A stretch of 64,000 bases of DNA from SLST01 sp964458555 (GTDB lineage: Bacteria > Spirochaetota > Spirochaetia > DSM-27196 > SLST01). How positions within the stretch are numbered: the stretch's first letter is position 1; each line of letters begins with the position of its first letter. Positions 1 through 8,928 of this stretch are shown here, one piece after another. The notes beneath the pieces are model-generated. The model was not told where the DNA came from and made no database searches. It saw only the letters and a list, made by a program, of their open reading frames with translations. The position numbers were made by a program, and so were the translations under genes. The stretch is taken from positions 1-64,000 of the forward strand of contig CAYWJH010000003.1 in NCBI GenBank assembly GCA_964458555.1, written 5' to 3'.

Positions 1-340
1 ACTTGGGCAGGTTGAACTCGACGCGCTTGCGGAAGTCGAAGAGCTTGTTCAGGAAAACGACCGAATCCGGATCGTTCTCCTGGTTCCGGCCACGAAACCT
101 GATGATCGTACCCCTGATACACCGGTCGAGCGTCTTCTCGCTCCAGAACAGCGACGTGGGGTCCCGAAGGTTGTTGTCGACGGCGACGTGCCGCAGCAGG
201 TTGAGCTCGCGGAACCGGAACCCCGATTCTTTGCCCTTCACGTAGAACTGCAGCCACGGGAAGCCGAACCCGCCGTTGCGCTGGATGAAGACGATGAAGG
301 CGGTGAGTAGTGCCGCTACGATTCCAAGCGCTATCCACAT
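1..340 (-). CDS. PilZ-domain protein, spirochaete type (N-terminal fragment)
   Basis: The frame opens at an ATG (338-340) preceded on the minus strand by GAGGGGAG nine bases upstream, and runs off the left edge of the window, so only about 113 N-terminal residues are present. The product begins with one membrane helix (MWIALGIVAALLTAFIVFI) followed by a charged cytoplasmic region containing FYVKGKESGFRFRELNLLR and ending in RKRVEFNLPK. I recognise this as the start of the PilZ-domain (cyclic di-GMP receptor class) proteins of spirochaetes; the PilZ domain itself lies outside the window, so ligand binding cannot be judged. It is transcribed divergently from the CPBP protease gene. Confidence 0.75.
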   Translation of the reverse strand, partial: MWIALGIVAALLTAFIVFIQRNGGFGFPWLQFYVKGKESGFRFRELNLLRHVAVDNNLRDPTSLFWSEKTLDRCIRGTIIRFRGRNQENDPDSVVFLNKLFDFRKRVEFNLPK

Positions 341-466
341 CCCGTGGGGCTCCCCTCTCTTCGTGACCGTCGCCCGGACGCGCCGATGGTCCTGATTCGA
401 TCTTCGGCCGCTCGAATGGAGATCTGCACCATTTTCTCCACGGCGTGTATGGAGTATATCTGAGCG

Positions 467-1123
467 ATGAACATGGGGAAAGAGTTTGCGCTTCTGTTCG
501 CCGTTCTCTTCCTGCCCGGCATGATCGCGCAGGGAGGCTCGGTCGACCCTCAGGCGTTCGACAGCCTCTTCTACCACGTGCAGCTGCTCGCGACGGCGGT
601 CCCGCAGATCCTGCTCGTCGTCGCGTTCAGCGAGCTGCGTCGGAAGGGCTCTGCACGCCGATTCGGCTGGACCGCTCCCTCGAAGGCCGACGTCCTCCCG
701 ACGCTCACCGCGCTTCTCGGCGTATGGGCGGTCGTGGGCGTGGTGTCGCTCGTCATCGGGGCGGTCGCCGGCGTCGATGGTGGAGTCGAACCGACCGTCG
801 ACTGGAGCTTCGAGCGAACCGAGCTGATTCCGGTGGCGCTCGTGTCGACCCTCGCGATCGGCTATCGTGAGGAGCTCTTCTACCGCGCCTACATCGCCGA
901 CCGAGCGCCGGAAGCCGGCCTGGATCGACGGCTCGCGCTCGCGGCGGGGGCGGTACTCTTCGCGACCGGGCACCTCTACCAGGGGGTGGCGGGGTTCGTC
1001 GTCGCGCTCGCCATCGGCCTCGTGCTCGCGGAGATCTACCTTCGCACGCGCAGCCTCCACGGCATCGCGGTCGCCCACGGCCTGTACAACTTCATGGTGC
1101 TCATCGCCTCGGGTTCTGCTTGA
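467..1123 (+). CDS. CPBP (CAAX/bacteriocin-processing) family intramembrane metalloprotease
   Basis: 218 residues, mostly hydrophobic with several membrane helices. The three family motifs are present: YREELFYRAY (the EExxxR glutamate pair and arginine), FATGHLYQG (second-motif histidine) and AHGLYNF (third-motif histidine and asparagine). Family members are membrane-embedded proteases or protease-like proteins; the substrate is unknown. The ATG at 467 follows a GGAG at 451-454, a loose spacing, so translation efficiency is uncertain. It is followed after 77 bases by the tlpA-like gene. All motif residues are present, so activity is plausible. Confidence 0.85.
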   Translation: MNMGKEFALLFAVLFLPGMIAQGGSVDPQAFDSLFYHVQLLATAVPQILLVVAFSELRRKGSARRFGWTAPSKADVLPTLTALLGVWAVVGVVSLVIGAVAGVDGGVEPTVDWSFERTELIPVALVSTLAIGYREELFYRAYIADRAPEAGLDRRLALAAGAVLFATGHLYQGVAGFVVALAIGLVLAEIYLRTRSLHGIAVAHGLYNFMVLIASGSA

Positions 1124-1156
1124 AGGATCGCGCGCGGCGCAGTATATATCGGGTAG

Positions 1157-1182
1157 GACTATGCAGACTCTGCTATATAGTC
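1157..1182. promoter_or_regulatory. Nested inverted repeat in the leader of the tlpA-ccdA pair
   Basis: GACTAT pairs with ATAGTC, and inside them GCAGA pairs with TCTGC around a single C. The structure ends a few bases before the AAGGGAGGA ribosome-binding site of the gene at 1201 and overlaps an AT-rich TATATAG stretch that could be a -10 element. It could be an operator or an mRNA hairpin; nothing visible decides between them. Confidence 0.3.
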
Positions 1183-1200
1183 TCGAAGGGAGGACCCCCG

Positions 1201-1890
1201 ATGAAACACACCGTACCCGCGCCGGCTCTCAGAATAACGCTGGTCGCGTTCATCATTGCTCTGCTGACGATCGCTCCCGTGGCCGCCGGCGGCCGCGGAG
1301 AAGACACCGCCGTCCCGCCCGAGGAGGCGCCCGCGGTGGAAGCTCCCGACGCGCCCTCGGCGACCGACGACGGCGACTCGGCCCCGGGGAACCCGTCGGC
1401 GACGATCCCCATGGACGGCGAAACGGCCGACCTCGTCGCCGCGATGGGCATGATGCCGTTCGAGGAGAAGATCCCGAGCGAGGACTTCTCGCTCGACCTG
1501 CTCTCCGGCGGCGAGACTTCGCTCTCCGAGCACACCGGCAAGGTGGTCTTCCTGAACTTCTGGGCCACGTGGTGCCCACCCTGCCGCGAAGAGATGCCTT
1601 CCATGCAGACCCTCTACGACGAGCTCGCCGACGAGGGTCTCGAAATCCTCGCGGTGAACGTGCTCGAGGACGCCGAGACCGCTCGCGGCTTCATAGACGA
1701 GGAAGGGTTCACCTACCCGGTCATGCTGGATACGAACGGCCGGGTCATGATGCGCTACGGCGTGCGCGCCTACCCCACGACGTACATCATCGACCGTGAC
1801 GGCAACGTGCTCGGCGTGCGCCCCGGCTTCCACGACTGGGGCACGGACGCGATGCTCGCCTCGATGCGGACGTTGCTCGAGGCCGAATGA
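1201..1890 (+). CDS. TlpA/ResA-type exported thioredoxin-fold disulfide oxidoreductase
   Basis: 229 residues. The ATG at 1201 is chosen over an in-frame upstream start at 1120 because it follows a strong AAGGGAGGA site and yields a signal peptide (hydrophobic core IIALLTIAPVAA, then GGRGED). About 70 residues of acidic, Ala/Pro-rich linker precede a thioredoxin fold with the active site WCPPC (Cys125, Cys128) in FLNFWATWCPPCREEMP and a cis-proline loop YPTTYIID. It should act outside the cytoplasmic membrane, reducing or exchanging disulfides. The next gene, overlapping by ATGA, is the membrane electron donor CcdA, a classic pairing. The linker has no lipobox cysteine, so it is probably soluble or signal-anchored. 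Confidence 0.85.
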   Translation: MKHTVPAPALRITLVAFIIALLTIAPVAAGGRGEDTAVPPEEAPAVEAPDAPSATDDGDSAPGNPSATIPMDGETADLVAAMGMMPFEEKIPSEDFSLDLLSGGETSLSEHTGKVVFLNFWATWCPPCREEMPSMQTLYDELADEGLEILAVNVLEDAETARGFIDEEGFTYPVMLDTNGRVMMRYGVRAYPTTYIIDRDGNVLGVRPGFHDWGTDAMLASMRTLLEAE

Positions 1891-2849
1891 CGCCCCCTAC
1901 GCTCGCGCTGAGCTTCGCGGCGGGGCTGCTCTCGTTTCTCTCGCCGTGCATCGTGCCGCTCGTCCCCTCGTACCTCTCCTTCGTCGGCGGCGTCGCCGCG
2001 ACCGAGGCGCGCGAATCGACCGTGCGGCGAGGCGTGGTCGTCCTTCGGACGGTGCTCTTCGTCCTGGGGTTCACGATCGTCTTCGTCGTCCTCGGCGTCG
2101 CTTTCTCCGGCTCGGGAGCGCTCTTTCGCAACACCGGTACGGTCATCAACGTGATCGCCGGGGCGGTAGTGATCCTGCTCGGGCTCAACATCATCTTCGA
2201 CTTCTGGAAGTTCCTCAACGTCGAGCGGCGGGTTCACTTCGCAAAGCGTCCGGCCGGCCACGCCGGCGCGCTCGTGATCGGCATGGCGTTCGGCGCCGGG
2301 TGGACCCCGTGCATCGGGCCCATCCTCGCGAGCATCCTCCTGCTCGCCGGAACGAGCGGCAACGTAACCGCCGGGGCGCTCTATCTCGTCGCCTTCTCGC
2401 TCGGTCTGGGCGTACCGTTCCTGCTCGCCGGGATCTTCTTCGGCCGGGCGGCGGAGGGCCTTCGGCGTATCCGGCGGTACATCCCGGCGATCAAGGTCGC
2501 GAGCGGCGTACTGCTCGTCGTGATCGGGATCCTCATCGCCGTCGGACGGCTGCAGCAGCTATCGGCCCGCCTCATCGCCTGGGGGGCGCAGCTCTCCGCG
2601 TGGGACGCCGCGCACCCGGCGCTCAGCAACGCGCTGTTCGCGGGCGGCACCGCACTGGTGGGTTTGCTCCCGCTCGCGATCGTACTCATCGCTCGGGCCC
2701 GTCGAGCGCCGCCGCGCCGCGGCGTTGCGGGACTCGTCGTCGGCGGCGCGATCGCCGCCGCGGCGCTCACGCTCGCCGTGCTCAACCTCACCGACGTCGT
2801 GAGCATCGCCTCCTGGGTTTCCGGCTGGTTCCGCTTCACCGGTTTGTAG
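1887..2849 (+). CDS. ccdA: CcdA/DsbD-type transmembrane thiol-electron transporter
   Basis: 320 residues; the six-helix CcdA core carries the two redox cysteines in FLSPCIVPLVPSYLSF and GWTPCIGPILASIL, both in the characteristic Pro-Cys context. The protein moves reducing equivalents from cytoplasmic thioredoxin across the membrane to periplasmic thioredoxin-like partners, here very probably the TlpA protein encoded just upstream and overlapping by four bases. It is longer than minimal CcdA (about 230 residues): the extra C-terminal part, from roughly residue 240, adds two more hydrophobic helices joined by an Arg-rich loop. No cytochrome c maturation genes are next to it. It converges on the carboxylase gene with an 18-base gap. 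Confidence 0.88.
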   Translation: MTPPTLALSFAAGLLSFLSPCIVPLVPSYLSFVGGVAATEARESTVRRGVVVLRTVLFVLGFTIVFVVLGVAFSGSGALFRNTGTVINVIAGAVVILLGLNIIFDFWKFLNVERRVHFAKRPAGHAGALVIGMAFGAGWTPCIGPILASILLLAGTSGNVTAGALYLVAFSLGLGVPFLLAGIFFGRAAEGLRRIRRYIPAIKVASGVLLVVIGILIAVGRLQQLSARLIAWGAQLSAWDAAHPALSNALFAGGTALVGLLPLAIVLIARARRAPPRRGVAGLVVGGAIAAAALTLAVLNLTDVVSIASWVSGWFRFTGL

Positions 2850-2867
2850 GCCGACGCAGCTGTACGC

Positions 2868-5800
2868 TCACGAGCCGCGTTCTATCGTCGCGATGATCCG
2901 CGGGCGCAACTCGGCGACCGAGATGATCGCGTCGATCGACCCGACCTGCCTGGCCCGCTCGATGTTGTGGATGTTGTCGAATCGCTGCGCGAGAGCGGTC
3001 TGCTTCTCCGCGTGGATCGCCCGGTAGACCTCGTCGAACTCGCGCTGCGTGAACGCAGGGTCGTTCTCGAGCCGGGACACCGCCTCAGCGTGGCGCGGAT
3101 CCTCCTGCACCTCGCGCGTGACCTGGCGAGGGAAGACGACCGCCGCCGCCGGCGCCCCGCCGAGCACGGAGGCGAACGACCCCTCGAGCGCAAACGCGGT
3201 AAGCGAGCGATTGAGCGTCTTCGAGAAGACGACGTAGGCGCCGCCGTGGTAGCGCGCGACCACCACGAAGACGAGCGGCCCCCGGAAGTTCACGACCGCG
3301 CGGCCTATCTCCGCGCCGTACTCGAGCTGCAGCTTGCGCAGACTCTCCGGCGATCCGTCGAACCCGCTGAGGTTCGCGAGCACGACCACCGGCACCCGAT
3401 CGCTCCACGCGTTGATCGCGCGCGCGACCTTCTTCGAGCTCTCCGGGAAGAGCGTGCCCCCGCTCCACGTCTCCGGGCCGTCGTGCGGAATGTCGCCGAG
3501 CCGCGCGAGCGGCCGGCTCTCGATGCCGACGAGCCCGACGCCGTACCCGCCCACGCGCGTCTCCCACGTGATCGCGGTCTCGGCGTCTTTCATGACGCTC
3601 CACCGCTCGAGGTGGCCGGCGTCGTCGTCCACGACCGCGTACATGAGCTGCCGCATGTCGAACGGCTTCTTCCGCTCGGGATTGAGGCGCTCGCTGAAGA
3701 TGTCGCCGATCGTCGCAAACCCCTGCCCGTAGCGATCATCGTAGCGCGTCGCGCCCACGTCCCGGTCGGGTGTATCTGCGCTGTCGATCCTGCGGGGCGC
3801 GCTCTCGCCGGGCACGACGTAGGTGTAGCGGTAGTGCTGGAAGAGCACCCGGTACGCCTCGACGAGGTTCGGGACCCAGACCTGCGCCTGTCCGTTCGGG
3901 CCCATGATCCGCTCGACCCCGCCTATGTCGACGTTCGAGTCGGCGGAGACGCTGCCCGAGAAGTCGAGCGCCTTCTTCCCGGTGAGCAGCATGCTCGCGT
4001 CGTCGGTCATGATGAGCAGCCCGCGCGTGTGCATGAGCATCGTCGCCTCGGCGTTCCAGTAGCTCTGCGCGCCCACGTTGATGCCGTTGACGATGACATT
4101 GATCTCGCCGCCTCCCTGAGTGAACTCGACGATGCGTCGCAGCACCGCCGCGGTCCAGTCGAGGTTCTCGGTACCGCTCTCCATGTCGATCCGCGCGCCC
4201 GAGGAAATGGGAATCCACTCGACGGGGATCCCCTCGGAGTCGGCGAGGTCGAGCGCGGCGATCACGCGCCGGCACTCGTCCTCGGCGAGCGAGCCCATGT
4301 CGCGGGTGGCGTCCGAGAGTACGAGCACGCGCCGATACGAGAGGCCGGACGCGGGGTTCTGGTTGCGCACGATCCCGAAGACGACGTTGCTTTCGTTGTG
4401 GCCGTACGCCCGCCCCTTGACGCTCATCGTGCGCTGCGCACCTTCGTCGTCGACCTCGATGTCGTACTCCTCGAAGTCGCCGCGCGGGACGTTGAGGCTG
4501 ACCGGATACCCGGTGTAGGTGATCATTTTCACGACTTCGTAGGGATAAACGTTGTTGCGCTGGCGGCTTCGGACCACGCTCGAGACGTAGCGGTCCATCG
4601 GCTTGTACGGCTCGTCGGAGGGCTTGCGGCTGCGCAGCGTGAACTGATCCTCGGAGATGTTGAGAAACAGCAGCTCGAGCTCGCGGATGACGTCCTCGCT
4701 CCACCGCTTGCGCCGCGTGTAGACGACGACCTTCTCCAAACCGAGCTCGCGGGTCCGCGGCACGATCCGGGTGCCGTACTCCTTGATCTGCGCGGCCGAG
4801 AGCGGAATGAGCGCGCGCACGTGGACAATGATTCGGTTCCAGAACAGTCGCCTGCGACGGTGCGCCTGCTCGCTTCGCATCTTGAAGGCGGCCTCCATGA
4901 AGACCTCGTCGAACTCGCTCACCCGCTCGATCTGGCCCGCCCTGCCGAGCTCCGGTGCCGATTCGCTCGCGGTCGCGAGCGCGAAGAGCCGTTCGTCACC
5001 CGGATTGTCGCGCGCGGTCACGGCGACGAGGAAGACCGCGTCCGACCGGTAGACGACGCGGAAGTCGAAGCGCTCGAGCCGGTGCACGCGCAGCTCGCGG
5101 TAGAAGAGCGGGCTGAAGTGTCTGCGCCGCTCGTCCTCCTGCCACCCGTCGATCCGGCGGTAGGTTCGGAAGTCGTTGCTCGTCCGTCCGCGGTAGACCC
5201 CCACGGAGAGCATCGCGACCTCGAGCGGGGTGGAGGCGTAGCGCGCGAAGAGCGCCTCGTCGGCAGCATCGTCGGCCGCACCGTCGGTCGCGTGGACGAC
5301 GATCGCCTCCATGCCGTCGGCGCGAACCGACGGGTCCGAGCCGACCTCGGCGATCACCGCCTCGAGCCCCTCGACCGGCGACTCGCACACGATCACCACG
5401 CTTTCCAGGCCGTCGGCACGAACGACCGACACGTCGTGGCCCCCGGCGCGAACGCTCCGCACGAGCTCGAGCTCGCGGTCGCGAACGAGGTGCCGGGCGA
5501 TCAGCTCCCGCGCGAGCCCGGCTTCGCCGCCGCCGTCTGCGCGCCACGCCTGCAGCAGCTCGTAGACGATGTACGGGCTCGCGTCGACGATCTCCTGCTC
5601 GATCGACCGGCGGGCGTCCGAGCCCTCCGCGAGATCGGCCAGCCTCGCGAGCTGCGACCGCACCCATTCGGTGCGCTGATGACGCACGGTGCGTACCGCG
5701 CTCTGCTCGTAGAGGTGGTAGCGCGCGTGCAGCGCGGCGTCGGCGAGCGACGGAGCGGCGATCTGGTGTAGCCGCACGATCTCGTCGAGCAGGCGCAGCA

Positions 5801-8363
5801 GGCCGTCGCTGCGCCCGGCGGGCACCTGCATGCCTTCGACGGTGAAGATCATGGTCCGCATCAGCTCGAGTCGGAGGGTGCGCTCGCGCTGCGTGCGCTG
5901 CATCCGATAGAAGGCGTCCCACGAACCGTCGAGCTCGAGGCCCCGCGGATAGCGCGCGAGCGCCGACTCGAGCGCGTCGACGAACTCCGCGGGCAGAGTC
6001 TCGTTGCCGTGCATCGCGTAGCGGAAGAAGATGTAGATGAGCTCCTGCCACGAAACCGGGCGGGCAAACTGCTCGGTGCTGATCCGCTCGCCGCTGAACA
6101 CCGTGTCGACCGCCACCGACGTCTCGAGCGCGGCGTAGACGAGATCGAAGAGGCGCTCACGGTAGTCGGCGTGCTCCTCGACGAGCGCGAGCGCACGCTC
6201 GAACGCGCGCGCGGGATCCGCCGGGGCGTCGTAGCCGCTGAACAGCGCGCTCACGCCGGCGCACAGCCGCCACCACTCGCTCTCGTCGTCGGTAGCGACG
6301 GTTACGAAGCCCACGCGCGGCGCGGCGGGGGTGCCATCGGCCTCCTTTTCCTTCGCGGTCTCGAGGCTGACGAGGGCCTCGCCGGCGGCGACCTGCTGTC
6401 CGGGCGAGACGAGGATGTCACCGACTGTCCCCGACGACGGCGCCTCGATGATCATCTCCATCTTCATCGCCTCGAGGCTCAGCAGCCGATCGCCCTTCTC
6501 CACCGCCTGGCCGACCTCCACCGAAAGCCCGAGCACCACCGCCGGCGACGGCGCCTTGACCGCTCCCCCGGACTCCTGCTCGAGCACGACGGGTATGCCG
6601 TCCACCTCCACCTGGAGCGCATCGCCGCGCTCGATCGTCTGGATAGCGTATCGGCGCCCGGCGTAGGCGAGCCACGACTCGCCCTGCGACGAGACGTACT
6701 CGGCCGCGATCACGCCTTCGTCGGTTTCGAGCTCGTAGGCCGACGGGCTGACCCGGCGCACGGTAAAGGCGTACGTGTTCCCGTCGTAGCCAAAGCTCGC
6801 CTCGCGCGCTCCTGCCGACGGGATGCTGCGCGGGTAGCCGAAGTTCGAGATCTGGCGCTCGAAGACCGCGCGCTCGTCGGCGTCCTGCGCGACGTACGCC
6901 TCGATCGCCGCGGCGACGAGGGCGACGGGAACCTCTCCGCGCACGCGCGCCTCGGCGCGCTCGAGGAGCGCCTCGACGTACTTCGTATGGACCGAACCCG
7001 AAACGATCTCAGGCTGCGAGAGCAGGTGGAGCAGAAACGCCTTGTTCGTCGTTCCGCCGGCGATCGCGATCCTCGTCTCGCGCAACGCGCGGCGCAGACG
7101 GGCGATCGCGTCCGGGCGGTCGGTTCCGTGGACGATGATCTTGGCGACCATCGAGTCGAAGAGCGAAGGAATCGTCGAGCCCTGCGCGATGCCCGAGTCG
7201 ACACGGACGCCGGGGCCCGCGGCCGGTCGGAAGTGCCGCACGAAGCCGGGCGCCGGCGTGAAGTCGCGGTCCGGGTCCTCGGCGTTCAGCCGCGCCTCGA
7301 GCACGACGCCCCGCGCACGCTTCTCGGGGAACCGCAGCTCGTTACCGAAGGCGACGTCGATCTGGCCCTTCACGAGGTCGACTCCGTAGAGGATCTCGGT
7401 GATCGGGTGCTCGACCTGCAGGCGCGTGTTCACCTCCATGAAGTAGAACGCGTCGCGCTCGATATCGAAGAGGAACTCCACGGTGCCGGCGCTCTCGTAG
7501 TCTGCCGCTTCGACGAGCCTCGCCGCCGCGGCCTCGATCTCGCCGATCTGCGCCTCGTCCATGCCCGGCGGTGGGGTCTCTTCGATGATCTTCTGGTTGC
7601 GTCGCTGGACCGAACAGTCGCGCACGCCGAAGGTGTAGACGTTGCCGTGACGGTCGCGGATGCACTGGACCTCGAGGTGGCGGCCGGTGCGCACGAGCCG
7701 CTCGATGAAAACGATCTCGTCGCCGGTGATGCGCTTCGTCTCCTCGCGCGCCGAGGCGAGCTGCCGCTCGAGCTCCTGCGGCGTGAGCACGAACCGAATG
7801 CCGCGCCCGCCGCCGGCGTGCGCCGCCTTGACGATCACCGGATAGCCGATCTCCTCGGCGACCGTACGCGCGTCGGCGAGATCCCCGATCGCACGCTTGC
7901 TCCACGGCAGGATAGGCACGCCGGAGCGCTCGGCGAGGTCCTTCGCGGCGATCTTGTCGCCGAGCAGCCGCATCGCCTCGTGATCGGGACCGAGAAAGAC
8001 GAGACCGGCATCCGCGACGAGCCGGGCGAACTCGGCGTCCTCGCTGACGAAACCCCACCCCGCCCAGACGCCGTCGCACCCGGTGCGCTCGAGACCGGCG
8101 AGCAGGACCTCGTGGTCGAGGTAGACCGTTCCCGCCTGGGTCGCGCCGGGAACGGTGCGGAACGGAACGGCCTCGTCGGCCTCGCGCGCGAAGAGCGCAT
8201 CGGCCTCCTCATCGAGATGGAAGGCCACCGTCGTGACGGCGGTGCCGTGCGCCTCGTTATACTCCCTGACCGCGCGCAGGAAGCGGATCGCCGGCTCGCC
8301 TCTATTGACAATCCCGATCCTGCTCGACGCGTGCAGGACCGGCTTCGTATTCGCTTCGGGCAT
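2868..8363 (-). CDS. Giant single-chain biotin-dependent acyl-CoA (acetyl-CoA) carboxylase
   Basis: 1831 residues with every step of a biotin carboxylase on one chain. Residues about 10-500 are biotin carboxylase: ATP-grasp loop AHAGGGRGIRFV (Lys179 just before it) and VNTRLQVEHPITE near 315. A biotin carrier domain follows with EAMKMEM, biotinyl Lys634. Residues about 700-1290 are a long middle region resembling no enzyme I know. From about 1310 to the end are both halves of carboxyltransferase, with SSGARIDM near 1387, LTGKKALDFSGSVSADSN near 1460 and RIMGPNGQAQVW. This order matches eukaryotic-type acetyl-CoA carboxylase rather than the usual four-subunit bacterial enzyme. Start: the ATG at 8363 has GAGG upstream and begins MPEANTK just before the first beta strand; an in-frame ATG at 8483 would add 40 residues of poor quality and overlap the fabZ promoter. 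It is divergent from fabZ, fitting fatty-acid synthesis; acetyl-CoA is the likely but unproven substrate. Confidence 0.9.
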   Translation of the reverse strand: MPEANTKPVLHASSRIGIVNRGEPAIRFLRAVREYNEAHGTAVTTVAFHLDEEADALFAREADEAVPFRTVPGATQAGTVYLDHEVLLAGLERTGCDGVWAGWGFVSEDAEFARLVADAGLVFLGPDHEAMRLLGDKIAAKDLAERSGVPILPWSKRAIGDLADARTVAEEIGYPVIVKAAHAGGGRGIRFVLTPQELERQLASAREETKRITGDEIVFIERLVRTGRHLEVQCIRDRHGNVYTFGVRDCSVQRRNQKIIEETPPPGMDEAQIGEIEAAAARLVEAADYESAGTVEFLFDIERDAFYFMEVNTRLQVEHPITEILYGVDLVKGQIDVAFGNELRFPEKRARGVVLEARLNAEDPDRDFTPAPGFVRHFRPAAGPGVRVDSGIAQGSTIPSLFDSMVAKIIVHGTDRPDAIARLRRALRETRIAIAGGTTNKAFLLHLLSQPEIVSGSVHTKYVEALLERAEARVRGEVPVALVAAAIEAYVAQDADERAVFERQISNFGYPRSIPSAGAREASFGYDGNTYAFTVRRVSPSAYELETDEGVIAAEYVSSQGESWLAYAGRRYAIQTIERGDALQVEVDGIPVVLEQESGGAVKAPSPAVVLGLSVEVGQAVEKGDRLLSLEAMKMEMIIEAPSSGTVGDILVSPGQQVAAGEALVSLETAKEKEADGTPAAPRVGFVTVATDDESEWWRLCAGVSALFSGYDAPADPARAFERALALVEEHADYRERLFDLVYAALETSVAVDTVFSGERISTEQFARPVSWQELIYIFFRYAMHGNETLPAEFVDALESALARYPRGLELDGSWDAFYRMQRTQRERTLRLELMRTMIFTVEGMQVPAGRSDGLLRLLDEIVRLHQIAAPSLADAALHARYHLYEQSAVRTVRHQRTEWVRSQLARLADLAEGSDARRSIEQEIVDASPYIVYELLQAWRADGGGEAGLARELIARHLVRDRELELVRSVRAGGHDVSVVRADGLESVVIVCESPVEGLEAVIAEVGSDPSVRADGMEAIVVHATDGAADDAADEALFARYASTPLEVAMLSVGVYRGRTSNDFRTYRRIDGWQEDERRRHFSPLFYRELRVHRLERFDFRVVYRSDAVFLVAVTARDNPGDERLFALATASESAPELGRAGQIERVSEFDEVFMEAAFKMRSEQAHRRRRLFWNRIIVHVRALIPLSAAQIKEYGTRIVPRTRELGLEKVVVYTRRKRWSEDVIRELELLFLNISEDQFTLRSRKPSDEPYKPMDRYVSSVVRSRQRNNVYPYEVVKMITYTGYPVSLNVPRGDFEEYDIEVDDEGAQRTMSVKGRAYGHNESNVVFGIVRNQNPASGLSYRRVLVLSDATRDMGSLAEDECRRVIAALDLADSEGIPVEWIPISSGARIDMESGTENLDWTAAVLRRIVEFTQGGGEINVIVNGINVGAQSYWNAEATMLMHTRGLLIMTDDASMLLTGKKALDFSGSVSADSNVDIGGVERIMGPNGQAQVWVPNLVEAYRVLFQHYRYTYVVPGESAPRRIDSADTPDRDVGATRYDDRYGQGFATIGDIFSERLNPERKKPFDMRQLMYAVVDDDAGHLERWSVMKDAETAITWETRVGGYGVGLVGIESRPLARLGDIPHDGPETWSGGTLFPESSKKVARAINAWSDRVPVVVLANLSGFDGSPESLRKLQLEYGAEIGRAVVNFRGPLVFVVVARYHGGAYVVFSKTLNRSLTAFALEGSFASVLGGAPAAAVVFPRQVTREVQEDPRHAEAVSRLENDPAFTQREFDEVYRAIHAEKQTALAQRFDNIHNIERARQVGSIDAIISVAELRPRIIATIERGS

Positions 8364-8436
8364 ATTCCAATCCTCAGGTCGCGAGTATAGTACATGATTT
8401 CCCGGCCGGTCGACCGGGACGACGGCGAGACGCCCA

Positions 8437-8465
8437 TTGCGCAAGCACCGATCGTAGCTTATCAT
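8437..8465 (+). promoter_or_regulatory. Probable sigma-70 promoter of fabZ
   Basis: TTGCGC (8437-8442) and TATCAT (8460-8465) are separated by exactly 17 bases and sit 32 bases ahead of the fabZ start. The divergent carboxylase gene has a TATACT at 8384-8389 (minus strand) as a possible -10, without a clear -35. Confidence 0.5.
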
Positions 8466-8497
8466 TTTCGGAATCATTGACACCCGCTGGAGGATCC

Positions 8498-8920
8498 ATG
8501 AGTGATATCAAGCAACTGCTCCCGCATCGTGACCCTTTCCTCTACGTCGATCGGCTCGAGACGGTGAGCGAGGAGCGGATCGTCGGCTTTCGCACGTTCG
8601 CGGAGGGCGAGTACTTCTTCGCGGGCCACTTCCCCGACTACCCCGTCGTCCCGGGCGTCATCCTCGTCGAGACGATGGCCCAATGCGGCGGGGCCGGCGT
8701 CAGCAAGCTCGGCATCCTCGGCGACAAGCTCTTCTTCCTCGCGACGGTGGACAAGGCGAAGTTCCGCAAGCAGGTCCGGCCGAACGACGAGGTCCGCCTC
8801 GAAATCGAGAACGTCAAGATCTCGAAGCGCATGCTCAAGCAGAGCGGGAAGGCGTACGTGGGCGACGAGGTCGCCGCGGAGGCGGAGTGGATGTGCCTCG
8901 TAGGAGACGCTCCCGCGTAG
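8498..8920 (+). CDS. fabZ: 3-hydroxyacyl-ACP dehydratase FabZ
   Basis: 140 residues, the normal FabZ length. Hot-dog fold with the N-terminal LLPHRDPFLYVDR signature and the catalytic block AGHFPDYPVVPGVILVETMA, containing the active-site histidine of GHFP and the glutamate of VETMA. It dehydrates 3-hydroxyacyl-ACP in fatty-acid elongation. The ATG at 8498 follows GGAGGATCC. The gene is divergent from the giant carboxylase and nine bases upstream of an acyl-CoA synthetase, forming a small lipid cluster. Confidence 0.92.
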   Translation: MSDIKQLLPHRDPFLYVDRLETVSEERIVGFRTFAEGEYFFAGHFPDYPVVPGVILVETMAQCGGAGVSKLGILGDKLFFLATVDKAKFRKQVRPNDEVRLEIENVKISKRMLKQSGKAYVGDEVAAEAEWMCLVGDAPA

Positions 8921-8928
8921 GAGGAAGC

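Noticed and set aside
1120..1200. Earlier start for the TlpA-like gene
   Set aside because: Sequence between 1120 and 1200 encodes a Cys-containing, non-conserved extension and would bury the strong ribosome-binding site at 1186-1194 inside the gene.
2967..5771. Long plus-strand open frame over the carboxylase
   Set aside because: It lies antisense to a gene with clear catalytic motifs, is Arg/Asp/Val-rich as expected from GC-biased antisense codons, and has no recognisable domain or ribosome-binding site.
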